This document shows, one piece after another, positions 38,301 through 47,883 of a stretch of 64,000 bases of DNA. The stretch is from Opacimonas viscosa. GTDB lineage: Bacteria; Pseudomonadota; Gammaproteobacteria; Enterobacterales; Alteromonadaceae. Numbering within the stretch: the first letter of the stretch is position 1; every line of letters starts with the position of its first letter. The translations under genes and the position numbers were made by a program. Where the stretch lies: positions 372,001 to 436,000 of the forward strand of contig NZ_JANATA010000001.1 in assembly GCF_024199005.1 (NCBI RefSeq), in the 5' to 3' direction. The notes beneath the pieces are model-generated. The model was given only the letters and a program-made list of their open reading frames with translations, was not told the origin of the DNA and made no database searches.

Positions 38301-38332
38301 AAGCGCAACAAGATTTTACACCTGCTGCGCTT
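38301..38332 (-). promoter_or_regulatory. Stem-loop in the dnaK-dnaJ gap
   Basis: On the minus strand AAGCGCA pairs with TGCGCTT around 18 bases, followed by TTCTATT. A partial terminator here would keep dnaJ expression below dnaK. Confidence 0.45.
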
Positions 38333-38377
38333 CTAGTTAGCTCATCGCATTACACTATTTTAGCGCAATGGGTTTGA

Positions 38378-40300
38378 TTACTTCTTATCGTCTTTAACTT
38401 CTTCAAACTCAGCATCAACTACATCATCATCTGCTTTTGCAGTTTCAGCTTGAGGCTCTGCAGCTTCAGCGCCAGCAGCACCAGCTTGTGCTTGAGCGAT
38501 TTCCATTAATTTCGCAGAAGCTTCAATCAACGCTTGTGTTTTCGCTTCGATTTCAGCTTTATCTTCACCACGTGCAGCTGTTTCTAGCTCAGCAGTTGCA
38601 ACTTCGATTTTTTCTTTTTCGTCTGCTGGTAAAGCATCGCCAGCTTCTTCAACTTGCTTCTTGATACTTGCTACCATACCGTCTGCAGAGTTACGGGCTT
38701 GTACTAATTCTTCAAACTTAGCATCCGCTTCTTTGTTTGCTTCAGCGTCTTGTACCATTTGTTCGATTTCATCATCACTTAAACCTGAAGATGCTTGAAT
38801 CGTGATTTTCTGCTCTTTGCCAGTGTCTTTGTCTTTTGCAGAAACATGCAAGATACCATCAGCATCGATATCAAACGTGACTTCAATTTGTGGTACACCA
38901 CGTTGTGCTGGGCGAATACCTTCAAGGTTGAATTGACCTAAAGATTTGTTACCTTGAGCTTGTTTACGCTCACCCTGTAACACGTGTACTGTTACTGCAG
39001 ATTGGTTATCTTCAGCCGTTGAGAATGTTTGACCTTTCTTAGTAGGAATCGTCGTATTCTTCTCAATTAAAGCGGTCATCACGCCACCCATTGTTTCGAT
39101 ACCCAATGACAAAGGCGTAACGTCTAACAATAAAACGTCTTTAACATCACCAGAAAGAACCGCACCCTGAATCGCAGCACCAGTAGCTACAGCTTCATCT
39201 GGGTTAACGTCTTTACGCGGCTCTTTACCAAAGAACTCTGCAACATATTTCTGTACTAATGGCATACGCGTCTGACCACCAACAAGAATAATGTCGTTGA
39301 TATCAGAAACAGATAAATCTGCATCCGCTAATGCTTTTTTGACTGGCTCAAGAGAAGCTTTCACCATATCTTCAACTAAAGACTCTAGTTTTGCACGTGT
39401 TACTTTAATTGCTAAGTGCTTAGGACCAGAGGCATCTGCAGTAATGTATGGTAAGTTAACTTCTGTTTGCTGTGCAGAAGACAATTCAATTTTAGCTTTC
39501 TCACCGGCTTCTTTCAAACGCTGCATAGCCAGTGGATCTTTACGTAAATCGAAGTTTTGTTCTTTTTGGAATTCTTCTACCAAATAATTGATCATGCGAT
39601 TATCGAAATCTTCTCCACCTAAGTGAGTATCACCATTAGTCGCTAATACTTCAAACGTATGCTCACCATCGACTTCATCGATTTCGATAATAGAGATATC
39701 AAACGTACCACCACCTAAATCGTAAACAGCAACAATACTTTCGCCGCCTTTCTTGTCCATACCATAGGCCAGAGCTGCTGCAGTGGGTTCGTTAATAATT
39801 CGTTTAACTTCTAAACCTGCAATACGGCCGGCATCTTTTGTTGCTTGACGTTGTGAATCGTTGAAATATGCAGGAACAGTAATCACGGCACCTGTCACTT
39901 CTTCACCTAAGAAATCTTCAGCTGTTTTCTTCATTTTCTTTAAGACTTCTGCTGAGATTTGTGGCGGTGCCATTTTCTCGCCTTTGGCAGATACCCAAGC
40001 GTCACCATTGTCAGCTTTGATAATTTCAAACGGCATAATATCGATGTCTTTTTGAACTTCTTTATCTTCGAAGCGACGACCGATTAAACGCTTGATGGCG
40101 AAAAGTGTATTTTTCGGGTTTGTAACCGCTTGACGTTTTGCTGGAGAACCAACTAACGTTTCACCATCTTGACTATACGCGATGATAGATGGGGTTGTGC
40201 GATCGCCTTCAGCATTTTCAATTACCTTTGCTGAATCACCGTCTAATACTGCTACACATGAATTGGTTGTACCTAAATCGATACCAATGATTTTACCCAT
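38378..40300 (-). CDS. dnaK: Chaperone protein DnaK (Hsp70)
   Basis: The ATP-dependent Hsp70 chaperone. The 640-residue protein opens with [16 protein letters not shown], has the [17 protein letters not shown] phosphate loop near 200 and [11 protein letters not shown] near 342. The linker [15 protein letters not shown] (about 390) leads to the substrate domain, and the C-terminal tail is acidic and ends EEVKDDKK. It lies between grpE and dnaJ. A second, weaker sigma32-like promoter lies just upstream. Confidence 0.99.
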   Translation of the reverse strand: MGKIIGIDLGTTNSCVAVLDGDSAKVIENAEGDRTTPSIIAYSQDGETLVGSPAKRQAVTNPKNTLFAIKRLIGRRFEDKEVQKDIDIMPFEIIKADNGDAWVSAKGEKMAPPQISAEVLKKMKKTAEDFLGEEVTGAVITVPAYFNDSQRQATKDAGRIAGLEVKRIINEPTAAALAYGMDKKGGESIVAVYDLGGGTFDISIIEIDEVDGEHTFEVLATNGDTHLGGEDFDNRMINYLVEEFQKEQNFDLRKDPLAMQRLKEAGEKAKIELSSAQQTEVNLPYITADASGPKHLAIKVTRAKLESLVEDMVKASLEPVKKALADADLSVSDINDIILVGGQTRMPLVQKYVAEFFGKEPRKDVNPDEAVATGAAIQGAVLSGDVKDVLLLDVTPLSLGIETMGGVMTALIEKNTTIPTKKGQTFSTAEDNQSAVTVHVLQGERKQAQGNKSLGQFNLEGIRPAQRGVPQIEVTFDIDADGILHVSAKDKDTGKEQKITIQASSGLSDDEIEQMVQDAEANKEADAKFEELVQARNSADGMVASIKKQVEEAGDALPADEKEKIEVATAELETAARGEDKAEIEAKTQALIEASAKLMEIAQAQAGAAGAEAAEPQAETAKADDDVVDAEFEEVKDDKK

Positions 40301-40344
40301 TGTATTTACTCCGAAAAATTTAACTATTGTTAATGTCTATACTT

Positions 40345-40373
40345 TTAATAAGGTTATTATTTGTGTTTTCAAC
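40345..40373 (-). promoter_or_regulatory. Weak sigma32-like promoter upstream of dnaK
   Basis: On the minus strand GTTGAA (40368-40373) and CCTTATTAA (40345-40353) are 14 bases apart, the same spacing as the stronger heat-shock promoter before grpE. The -10 part differs from CCCCAT at two positions. Confidence 0.35.
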
Positions 40374-40388
40374 CCTAATAAAAAAAAA

Positions 40389-41057
40389 TTATGCTTCTAC
40401 ATCTACTTGGTTTGCAGGGGCTTCAGGCGCTTTAGACACCATGACCATTGCTGGACGTAACAAACGACCATTGATTTGGTATCCTTTCTGCATAACCGCC
40501 ATTACTGTATTGGGCGCTAAATCTGCAGATTCTTGCATCGACATTGCTTGGTGTTGCTCTGGATTAAATGTTTCACCTTCAGGATCCAAAACCACTAAAC
40601 CGTGTTTTTCAACTGTGCTAGTAAATGTCTTGAGGGTCAGGTCAACCCCTTCAATAATTGGTTTGGTATCTTCGTTTTCACGGTCGGCAAAACGGATGGC
40701 TTGCTCGAGGTTATCTAGTACTGGGAGTAAATCACCCGCAAATTTTTCTAAAGCAAACTTTCGTGCTTTATCAATTTCAGTTTCGGCACGACGTTTTGCG
40801 TTTTCACCTTCAGCTAGCGCTCTCAGGGCACCTTCTTTCTGATCGGCTAGCGCTTGTTTTGCTGCAGCAACTTCAGCTGTCAACTCAGCAATTTTTTGCT
40901 CTTCTGGAGAAAGCTCAACAACTTCCTCAACAACCGAATTGTCGGCATTCACGCCATTATCTGTGGCAGAATCTGTTGTTTCCACATTGTCATTGGCCAC
41001 TTCCTCAACAGGATTTTGTGGTGTATTTTCTTCAGGCATATCACGGTTATCGCTCAT
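40389..41057 (-). CDS. grpE: Nucleotide exchange factor GrpE
   Basis: GrpE releases ADP from DnaK. The 222-residue protein has an acidic disordered N-terminus (about 1-60), a long coiled coil (about 62-120, [25 protein letters not shown]) and the C-terminal beta domain with the motif [18 protein letters not shown]. The ATG at 41057 is preceded by GGAGGATAGC, a good ribosome site; the frame is open 28 codons further upstream but without support. A sigma32-type promoter lies 44 bases upstream. Confidence 0.97.
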   Translation of the reverse strand: MSDNRDMPEENTPQNPVEEVANDNVETTDSATDNGVNADNSVVEEVVELSPEEQKIAELTAEVAAAKQALADQKEGALRALAEGENAKRRAETEIDKARKFALEKFAGDLLPVLDNLEQAIRFADRENEDTKPIIEGVDLTLKTFTSTVEKHGLVVLDPEGETFNPEQHQAMSMQESADLAPNTVMAVMQKGYQINGRLLRPAMVMVSKAPEAPANQVDVEA

Positions 41058-41100
41058 GCTATCCTCCAGTAAATAAGGTGATTTTGACGTAATGTTCAAG

Positions 41101-41129
41101 TTAATGGGGATAGTCAGAAGAAGTTCAAG
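41101..41129 (-). promoter_or_regulatory. Sigma32 heat-shock promoter of grpE-dnaK-dnaJ
   Basis: On the minus strand CTTGAA (41124-41129) and CCCCATTAA (41101-41109) are separated by 14 bases. This is very near the sigma32 consensus CTTGAA / CCCCATNT. Confidence 0.85.
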
Positions 41130-41253
41130 GGGAAATTTCAAATTTCTCCCTATTTTTTACAAGGTTTTAAGTGCAAAAGTCATATCAACAATCCCTGTCT
41201 TTCCAATTGAAATTTAGTATGATTGTTTTTTTGACTAAGCACATTGAAAAAAC

Positions 41254-41703
41254 ATGCACATTTATATTGACGCAGACGCGTGTCCTAACCTAATAAAAAA
41301 TATATTATTCAAGGCCGCTCAACGCACCAAAATACACACAACTATGGTGGCTAATCAGAATATTAGTAAACCGCCATCTCCTTACATTCATATGCGTCAG
41401 GTACCTTCTGGTTTTGATATCGCGGATGATGAAATTGTGAAGTTAGTGGCACCGACAGATCTTGTGATTACTGCGGATATTCCTTTGGCAGCCGAAGTGA
41501 TCGATAAAGGTGCGGCAGCGCTGAACCCACGCGGTGAAATGTATACCGAACACAACATTAAAAGCCGTCTTAACATGCGTGACTTTATGGATACAATGCG
41601 TTCTTCTGGAGTACAAACAGGTGGACCTCCCGCCATTTCTCAGTCAGAAGTACAAGCTTTCGCTAATGCTTTAGATCGTTGGATTACCAAAAATAAAAAA
41701 TAA
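41254..41703 (+). CDS. yaiI: YaiI/YqxD family protein (DUF188)
   Basis: A 149-residue protein of the UPF0178 family, related to PIN-like nuclease folds, with no established function. Hallmarks are the N-terminal [42 protein letters not shown] and the C-terminal [20 protein letters not shown]. The ATG at 41254 begins directly with the conserved motif. It is divergent from grpE. Confidence 0.92.
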   Translation: MHIYIDADACPNLIKNILFKAAQRTKIHTTMVANQNISKPPSPYIHMRQVPSGFDIADDEIVKLVAPTDLVITADIPLAAEVIDKGAAALNPRGEMYTEHNIKSRLNMRDFMDTMRSSGVQTGGPPAISQSEVQAFANALDRWITKNKK

Positions 41704-41867
41704 GTCCTTCCCATCTCCACCTACTTTATCCCTTTATTGGCAGGATATAGAGGGTTATTGCATGGGCTAAGCAGTTAGTCGTATTGTATCCTCCGACAAA
41801 AGCCACTATGTTAAGACGTATTATTAATATTGCGTTTATCTAACTAGCAAATAAGGACATTTCACCC

Positions 41868-42632
41868 ATGAGTAAAACAATCTTTATTACTGGCGGTGCC
41901 AGCGGAATTGGTCTAGGTGTAGCAAAGTACCTTGGACAGCAAGGACATCATATTATCATTGCCGATTTACACGGCGAAGCTGCACAAGAAACGTGTTTGA
42001 ATTTAGCCAAAGAAGGGATTAGTGCCCAAGCTGTGCAATTAGACGTAGGCAACATTGCTCAAATTGGCCAAATCAATACCGTACTAAACGGTCAAAAAGT
42101 GGATGTCCTAATCAATAATGCCGGGATCCAGCATGTCTCAAAATTAGAAGATTTTCCACCTGAAAAATGGCAGCTATTAATCAATATTATGTTGGTTGGT
42201 CCAGCCTTACTTACCCAACAATTTTTACCCCACATGCGCGAGCAAAACTATGGCCGAATTATCAATGTGGGTTCGGTGCACTCTTTGGTTGCTTCTCCGT
42301 TCAAATCAGCATATGTTGCAGCAAAACACGGATTACTTGGTTTTGCTAAGACAATTGCTTTAGAAACAGGCGATTGTGATGTCACGATCAACACACTGTG
42401 CCCAGCATATGTCAAAACGCCATTAGTGGAAAAACAGATTGCTGCACAAGCGCTTGAACACGGTCTATCTGAAGAGGATGTGGTGCATAAAATCATGCTG
42501 GAACCCATGCCAAAAAAAGCATTTATTGATCCCAGTGAGTTAGCACAAACAGCAGAATTTTTGATGAGTAGTGCGGCCAAAAACATCACTGCACAAACAC
42601 TTGTATTAGATGGTGGCTGGACTGCACGCTAG
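41868..42632 (+). CDS. bdhA: 3-hydroxybutyrate dehydrogenase (SDR family)
   Basis: A 254-residue short-chain dehydrogenase that most resembles NAD-dependent D-3-hydroxybutyrate dehydrogenase, which interconverts 3-hydroxybutyrate and acetoacetate. The coenzyme motif TGGASGIGLGVA is at 8-19, NNAG at about 85, and the catalytic Ser-Tyr-Lys in NVGSVHSLVASPFKSAYVAAKHG. The segment TPLVEKQIAAQA and the end LVLDGGWTAR are typical of this subgroup. No polyhydroxybutyrate genes are adjacent, so the physiological role is inference. Confidence 0.85.
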   Translation: MSKTIFITGGASGIGLGVAKYLGQQGHHIIIADLHGEAAQETCLNLAKEGISAQAVQLDVGNIAQIGQINTVLNGQKVDVLINNAGIQHVSKLEDFPPEKWQLLINIMLVGPALLTQQFLPHMREQNYGRIINVGSVHSLVASPFKSAYVAAKHGLLGFAKTIALETGDCDVTINTLCPAYVKTPLVEKQIAAQALEHGLSEEDVVHKIMLEPMPKKAFIDPSELAQTAEFLMSSAAKNITAQTLVLDGGWTAR

Positions 42633-42696
42633 GCGCTAGTGTTTTTTTATTTAAAAAGTGCTACATTCAGCTCATCTGAATAATGTGAACAACACA

Positions 42697-43572
42697 ATGA
42701 AATATCAAACTGTGGGTTTAATCGGAAAACCTGATCATGAAGGTACACATGTTAGCTTAACCGCTTTGACTGAATATTTAACTAAACAAGGCTGTAAAAT
42801 TCTCATTGAGACGCGCTTACATGCAGAAATGAATGATGAGCGTTTAACTGCAGCTGAATTAGTCACCATTGGGCATGAAGCTGACCTAGCGATAGTCGTC
42901 GGTGGAGATGGCAACATGCTTGGTGCAGCTCGCGTGTTGGCGCGTTTTGATATCGATGTAGTCGGTGTAAACCGTGGTAATCTTGGTTTTTTAACCGATA
43001 TATCACCTGACAACATAGAAAATGAATTGGATACCTTATTTGCGGGTAAAGGAAAATCCGAACAAAGATTTTTACTCGAAGTTGATGTGTTTCGTCATGA
43101 GTCCTTGAAGTCTACTAATGTTGCCGTCAATGAAGTGGTTCTGCATCATGGTAAAGTCGCGCATATGATGGAATTTGAGGTGTATATAAATGACCAATTC
43201 ATGTTTTCTCAACGCTCGGATGGGTTGATCATTGCGACACCGACAGGTTCAACTGCCTATTCACTGTCTGGTGGTGGTCCGATTCTGATGCCAACCTTAG
43301 ATGCGTTGACCTTGGTACCTATGTTTCCACATACCCTAACCTCGCGCCCTATTGTGGTGGATGCTGATAGCACCATCACATTGCGAGTCTCTAAAGTGAA
43401 TTCCGATACATTACAGGTCAGTTGTGACAGTCATATCGCACTGAATATTCTACCTGGTGATGAAGTCGTTATCCGTAAGTCCCCAAACAAACTCACTATC
43501 GTCCACCCTCCTAGCTATGATTATTTCAATGTACTGCGGACAAAACTGAACTGGGGTACCAAACTGTACTAA
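42697..43572 (+). CDS. nadK: NAD kinase
   Basis: NadK phosphorylates NAD to NADP with ATP. The 291-residue protein has VGGDGNMLGAARVLAR (GGDGN, about 63), GVNRGNLGFLTD (about 90), NEVVLHHG, SDGLIIATPTGSTAYSLSGGGPI and FPHTLTSRPIV. The ATG at 42697 gives the usual N-terminus (KYQTVGLIGKPDHEG); the frame is open from a GTG at 42658, which I consider non-coding. It is followed by recN. Confidence 0.96.
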   Translation: MKYQTVGLIGKPDHEGTHVSLTALTEYLTKQGCKILIETRLHAEMNDERLTAAELVTIGHEADLAIVVGGDGNMLGAARVLARFDIDVVGVNRGNLGFLTDISPDNIENELDTLFAGKGKSEQRFLLEVDVFRHESLKSTNVAVNEVVLHHGKVAHMMEFEVYINDQFMFSQRSDGLIIATPTGSTAYSLSGGGPILMPTLDALTLVPMFPHTLTSRPIVVDADSTITLRVSKVNSDTLQVSCDSHIALNILPGDEVVIRKSPNKLTIVHPPSYDYFNVLRTKLNWGTKLY

Positions 43573-43578
43573 AAATAT

Positions 43579-43631
43579 TTGCACAAGCATTAAATACTGT
43601 ATATATTTACAGATAATGTATGTATACACAG
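43579..43631 (+). promoter_or_regulatory. recN promoter with two LexA boxes
   Basis: TTGCAC (43579-43584) and TATATT (43602-43607) with 17-base spacing form a promoter. CTGTATATATTTACAG (43597-43612) overlaps the -10 box and matches the LexA consensus CTG-N10-CAG. ATGTATGTATACACAG (43616-43631) is a second box with one change in the first CTG. Tight SOS repression follows from this layout. Confidence 0.85.
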
Positions 43632-43640
43632 GCTTTTGTT

Positions 43641-45392
43641 ATGTTACAGTCACTTTCTATTAATAATTTTGCTATTGTTAAATCAGTTTCGGTTGATTTC
43701 AAATCAGGTCTAAGTGTTGTTACGGGTGAAACGGGTGCTGGTAAATCCATTGCGATTGACGGCTTAAGTTTGTGTTTGGGCGCCCGTGCAGATGCTGCAT
43801 CTGTGCGTAAAGGGTGCAGTAAGGCCGAAGTCAATGCCGTGTTTACTTTACCTAATATCACTTTACCCAAATCGACGACAGATGCTAAAACAAGTAAAAA
43901 AAACACGTCTGCCACAAGATTACATGCAAATAATCCTGTCAAAGCATGGCTTTTAGAACACGAACTCATTCTAGAAGAACAACCTGATGAAATTCATATC
44001 AGACGCGTCATTTCTAGTGAAGGACGTTCCAAAGCGTTTATCAATGGTCGCACAGTCACTCTAGCGCAACTGAAACAAGTCGGCGGATGGTTGGTCAGCA
44101 TCCATGGTCAACATGCCCACCACCGCTTGTTAAAAGCAGAAGAACAGCGACACTTATTGGATACTTTTGCGCAACATGATGAACTTATCGATGCCGTAAA
44201 AACCCATTATGCGGATTATCATAAAACCCAGCAAAAATTGACTGAGCTCACAAAAGCTCAACAACAACGAAAAGACCGTGCCCAACTGCTTACTTACCAA
44301 GTCCAGGAACTCAATGACTTTGCATTGGCCGAACATGAATTTACCGAATTAGAAAGTGAGCATAAACGTCTCAGTCATGCACAAACATTATTAGAAAGCG
44401 CACAACTTAGTTTTCACCGTTTATATGATGACGAACAAAGTAACGCTTTATCCATAGTACAAAAATCACTCTATGACTTACAAGAATTAGTCGAACACGA
44501 TGCGAGTCTAGCGCCCATTGTTACATGTTTAAATGAAGCCACTGTCAATATAGAAGAAGCCAGTAATGAACTAAGACTGTATTGTGATGATTTGGATATT
44601 GATCCCCTCAGGATCACCCAGGTTGAAGCTAGATATACCCAAGCAATGGAGCTAGCTCGCAAGCACGGTGTATCTCCAGAACAACTTTATCACACCCACC
44701 AAGCTCTGAGCCAAGAGTTAGCATCTTTGCAATCTGACGAAGCCTCGTTAGTGCATTTGCGAGAAGAAGTGGATATGTTAGCCGTAAATTATAAGGATGC
44801 GGCAAATGCGCTAAGTCACTCTAGGCAAAAACATGGTCAAGTTTTAGCCGAACAGATTCAAAAAGCCATTGCCAATATGAACATGCCTCACGCAAAACTC
44901 GCTTTTGCGGTGACCTTTAACGAAGCTGCTCCTTTTAGTAGCGAAGGCTTGGATGAAATTTCTATTCAAGTAACAACCAACCCTGGCCAACCTATGGGAA
45001 ATATCGAAGATGTGGTATCAGGAGGAGAATTATCTAGAATTGGCTTAGCGATCCAAGTGATTACTTCTGACATTAACCAAGTCCCCACTTTGATTTTTGA
45101 TGAAGTAGATACCGGTATCAGTGGCCCTACTGCATCGATTGTTGGCAGTCTGTTACGTCAACTAGGCAAACATTGTCAGGTGCTTTGTGTGACACATTTA
45201 CCACAAGTTGCAGCGCAAGGTCATCAACAGCTATTTGTCAGTAAGCTCACCGATGGGGATACCACCGAAACAACTATGCGGGAATTAACCCCCGATAGTC
45301 GTGTCCATGAATTAGCCCGACTATTAGCAGGTGATGAACTCACTGAGTCGGCGATTGCTAACGCACAAGACCTGTTGAAAAAAGTTTCATGA
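43641..45392 (+). CDS. recN: DNA repair protein RecN
   Basis: RecN is an SMC-like ATPase induced by DNA damage that helps repair double-strand breaks. The Walker A motif GETGAGKSIAIDG lies near residue 30. Two coiled-coil arms flank the middle of the protein. The ABC signature VVSGGELSRIGLAI and Walker B TLIFDEVDTGISG lie near 460 and 490. It has 583 residues, somewhat longer than in E. coli; an insertion of about 25 residues with KTSKKNTSATRLHANNP follows the first motif region. The ATG at 43641 is used because the earlier in-frame start at 43620 lies inside the LexA box. Confidence 0.96.
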   Translation: MLQSLSINNFAIVKSVSVDFKSGLSVVTGETGAGKSIAIDGLSLCLGARADAASVRKGCSKAEVNAVFTLPNITLPKSTTDAKTSKKNTSATRLHANNPVKAWLLEHELILEEQPDEIHIRRVISSEGRSKAFINGRTVTLAQLKQVGGWLVSIHGQHAHHRLLKAEEQRHLLDTFAQHDELIDAVKTHYADYHKTQQKLTELTKAQQQRKDRAQLLTYQVQELNDFALAEHEFTELESEHKRLSHAQTLLESAQLSFHRLYDDEQSNALSIVQKSLYDLQELVEHDASLAPIVTCLNEATVNIEEASNELRLYCDDLDIDPLRITQVEARYTQAMELARKHGVSPEQLYHTHQALSQELASLQSDEASLVHLREEVDMLAVNYKDAANALSHSRQKHGQVLAEQIQKAIANMNMPHAKLAFAVTFNEAAPFSSEGLDEISIQVTTNPGQPMGNIEDVVSGGELSRIGLAIQVITSDINQVPTLIFDEVDTGISGPTASIVGSLLRQLGKHCQVLCVTHLPQVAAQGHQQLFVSKLTDGDTTETTMRELTPDSRVHELARLLAGDELTESAIANAQDLLKKVS

Positions 45393-45511
45393 AACTAATT
45401 AAAGGTTGATTGGTCCTAGGGTGTAGGTTAGCATCTGCAACCACTACTGTACTTATCTATGAATAATGTACACATTATAATAATGTCATCAGGCAAACGC
45501 GTAGGAATACC

Positions 45512-45865
45512 ATGAAATCTTTAGCTCTTATCTTTGTTCTTATTAGCACCTTATCATTGAGTGCTTGCAGTAACTGGATATTTCGAATTGATATACCCCA
45601 AGGCAACTTTTTAGATAAAAGAGATGTTGAAAAATTACGTATCGAAATGACCAAAGAACAAGTCGAGTTTGTTTTAGGCAAGCCAGTTGTAAACGATATG
45701 TTTAATGATGATAAATGGTATTATATTTATGAAATTAAGCGTGGCATGCAAGGTTTTGGTAAAGATCTTCGCAAAGAGCTTATTCTAGAGTTCACTGACA
45801 ACAAGCTTACTTCTGCTACTGGCGATTTTGAGCTATCTGAAGAATTTAATACTCCATTAAACTAA
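45512..45865 (+). CDS. bamE: Outer membrane assembly lipoprotein BamE
   Basis: BamE (SmpA/OmlA) is a small lipoprotein of the BAM complex that folds outer-membrane beta-barrels. A lipoprotein signal ends at Cys19 in LSLSACSNW. The conserved core is IPQGNFLDKRDVEKLRIEMTKEQV, then FVLGKPVVNDMFNDDKWYYIYEI. The protein has 117 residues. It follows recN by 119 bases, matching the E. coli recN-bamE order, and precedes the next gene by 2 bases. Confidence 0.97.
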   Translation: MKSLALIFVLISTLSLSACSNWIFRIDIPQGNFLDKRDVEKLRIEMTKEQVEFVLGKPVVNDMFNDDKWYYIYEIKRGMQGFGKDLRKELILEFTDNKLTSATGDFELSEEFNTPLN

Positions 45866-45867
45866 CG

Positions 45868-46395
45868 ATGCAAAAAAAAACGATTGGATTACTGCTTTTA
45901 TGGGCCATTGTGGCGATATTTGCTGTACTTCAAATTGGTAACTCTCAACTCACAGAATTTGACCCAAACCTCAAGTTTTCTGAACAAATTGCAGACGTCA
46001 ATTATGATTTGGAATTTGTCGGTTTACTGGCTCCATATATTGGTAAAGAAAAAGCACATATTATCCACTTTGAACAAGGTGATTGTATGTGTGAGTGGGT
46101 GGCAAAATCTCACAAGCATAAAATAGACGCATTAGGCAAGATGCAAGGCATGCCTTCCATTACAATTAACCTTGATGTTTACCCTAAATTTAAAAAGCTG
46201 ATTCCATCTACTCCAGCCGTTGCTGTTATATTCAATGGACAACTTCGTTTTTTGGGTCCTTACAGTACAGGTCTAGGTTGCCTTAATAGTAATGGTCCAG
46301 TAAATGAAGTACTCGCGTATGCTAACCGTAGTATGTTTGCAAACCCTGTCATCATTGCTGATGCCCAGGGCTGTTATTGCAATACCGAACTATAG
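45868..46395 (+). CDS. DUF6436-like thioredoxin-fold membrane-anchored protein
   Basis: A 175-residue protein with one N-terminal membrane anchor (residues 5-23) and a periplasmic domain. A cysteine pair in EQGDCMCEWVAKSH lies where thioredoxin-like proteins have CxxC, but with a single residue between. TPAVAVIFNGQLRFLGPYSTG resembles the cis-Pro region and following strands. Another pair (GCYC) is near the C-terminus. I associate it with DUF6436; function is unknown. It starts 2 bases after bamE, so co-expression with an envelope-assembly gene is likely. Confidence 0.65.
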   Translation: MQKKTIGLLLLWAIVAIFAVLQIGNSQLTEFDPNLKFSEQIADVNYDLEFVGLLAPYIGKEKAHIIHFEQGDCMCEWVAKSHKHKIDALGKMQGMPSITINLDVYPKFKKLIPSTPAVAVIFNGQLRFLGPYSTGLGCLNSNGPVNEVLAYANRSMFANPVIIADAQGCYCNTEL

Positions 46396-46443
46396 CTAGT
46401 TCCTATCTTTATCTAAACAGGTTATACCTAAAGTTCGTCTTTG

Positions 46444-47505
46444 CTAGATTCGTGTTCTGGACTTTGGTTTTGCTGGTGAACGCCTTTTTTTATGTACAGG
46501 CTTACCCGAACCTCTAGGCTCCTCTTCTCGAATATGACGTTGATTTCTGCGCCCTTTATCGTTTTGTTTATTCGATTTTTTGTGTTTATGTTTGGGCTTG
46601 TCAGTAGTTGATTCTACTGACTCTATACCTGCTTTAGCTTGACCTTCTTTAAAATTCGCAAACTTTTCTCGATTTTGTTGATGCTTTTTAACCGACTTAC
46701 GCATGCGTTGCAGTTTGCTATGATCAAGTTTATTATCATGGATCCCCACGACGGTTTCTGTCTCTGCTGGCAACTGGACTTGCTTACGTAGAACATTGAC
46801 GTCCGGTAACTCCAACTCCATCCACGCCCCTTGTGGCAAGCGTTTTTTCAATTCTAAAGGACCATAACGCAGACGAATTAAACGTGAAACTTGTACTCCT
46901 TGGCTTTCCCAAAGACGACGTACTTCGCGGTTTCTCCCTTCAGATAAGGTCACATTAAACCACGAGTTGATACTTTCTTCTTGGGTTGAACGGGCATGAA
47001 TCGTCGTGAATTTTGCAATGCCATCGTCTAATTCCACCCCTTTTAATAAGGTGTTGATAGTAGGTTGTTCCACCTCACCAAAAACGCGTACCGCATACTC
47101 TCGCTCTATCTCATGACGAGGATGCATCAAGCGATTTGCCAGTTCTCCATCATTCGTAAACAACAACAAACCACTGGTATTTAAGTCTAAGCGCCCCACA
47201 GCTATCCAGCGCCCTTTATGAATATTGGGAAGACGGTCAAAGACGGTCATCCGCCCTTCCGGATCTGTTCTTGTACACAGCTCCCCTTCTGGCTTGTTAT
47301 ACATCAATACTCGACATACAGGTTTTTCAGCACTAATGCTTAACAAGTGGCCATCCACCCTGATTTGGTCGGTAGGTTCAGCACGGTCACCTAAAACAGC
47401 AATTTTGCCATTGACTGAGACACGACCAGCACTGATCCATGTTTCTAATTCACGACGAGAACCCACGCCATTATTGGCGAGTATTTTTTGTAATTTTTCA
47501 GACAT
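46444..47505 (-). CDS. rluB: 23S rRNA pseudouridine(2605) synthase
   Basis: RluB isomerises U2605 of 23S rRNA. The N-terminal S4 domain (1-62: LQKILANNGVGSRRELETWISAGRV) is followed by the RsuA-type catalytic domain. The catalytic Asp lies in GRLDLNTSGLLLFTNDG; EGRNREVRRLWES is also a subfamily hallmark. A long basic, disordered C-terminal tail with Lys/Arg/Gly ends the 353 residues. The ATG at 47505 matches the family start; an ATG 15 codons upstream is unsupported. The rluB-yciO-rnm-trp order is that of E. coli. Confidence 0.95.
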   Translation of the reverse strand: MSEKLQKILANNGVGSRRELETWISAGRVSVNGKIAVLGDRAEPTDQIRVDGHLLSISAEKPVCRVLMYNKPEGELCTRTDPEGRMTVFDRLPNIHKGRWIAVGRLDLNTSGLLLFTNDGELANRLMHPRHEIEREYAVRVFGEVEQPTINTLLKGVELDDGIAKFTTIHARSTQEESINSWFNVTLSEGRNREVRRLWESQGVQVSRLIRLRYGPLELKKRLPQGAWMELELPDVNVLRKQVQLPAETETVVGIHDNKLDHSKLQRMRKSVKKHQQNREKFANFKEGQAKAGIESVESTTDKPKHKHKKSNKQNDKGRRNQRHIREEEPRGSGKPVHKKRRSPAKPKSRTRI

Positions 47506-47724
47506 ATTTGTATGCTCATATTGGTGCGGAAGATATCCCATCTTGCGCAAAGGCTGAAAACAGCCTTATTAAGAATGATGTTGTTGAAGGTGTAATATCC
47601 TGTTTAACGTAAAACAGCGATAGATAAGGTTTGGGAAAACCTTACAAGCCATGGCTTAAAACCTTCTCATGTGATTATAACTGAATAATGATAAGAAGTA
47701 ATTACCTCGTTTTAGGACAAAGAT
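47506..47724. other. Intergenic region upstream of rluB
   Basis: About 220 bases with no gene that I can support. A short stem, AAGGTTT-GGG-AAAACCTT near 47626, is the only structure of note. The scpA/scpB genes often found next to rluB in relatives are absent. Confidence 0.4.
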
Positions 47725-47847
47725 ATGACCTTGAATCTGCAGCTTATTTTAGCCATGTTTTTTAAGCAATCTGGTGAACTACCCCGCGACAGAGCAAGTC
47801 TGATCACGGGGTTTTCTCGCAAATTTTTGATAAAAACCGTCTATTAG
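47725..47847 (+). CDS. Possible 40-residue protein between yciO and rluB
   Basis: An ATG at 47725 with AGGA eight bases upstream opens 40 codons ending in TAG at 47845-47847. The product starts with a hydrophobic helix (LNLQLILAMFF) and ends in a basic tail (SRKFLIKTVY). A hairpin with CCCCG/CGGGG arms and an inner CAGA/TCTG pair (about 47782-47813) lies inside the ORF and is followed by TTTT. It may instead be a non-coding element with a terminator. There is no homology I can recall. Confidence 0.3.
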   Translation: MTLNLQLILAMFFKQSGELPRDRASLITGFSRKFLIKTVY

Positions 47848-47883
47848 TATTGCTGTTTGATGCCAGCAAACCACCTATTCACG

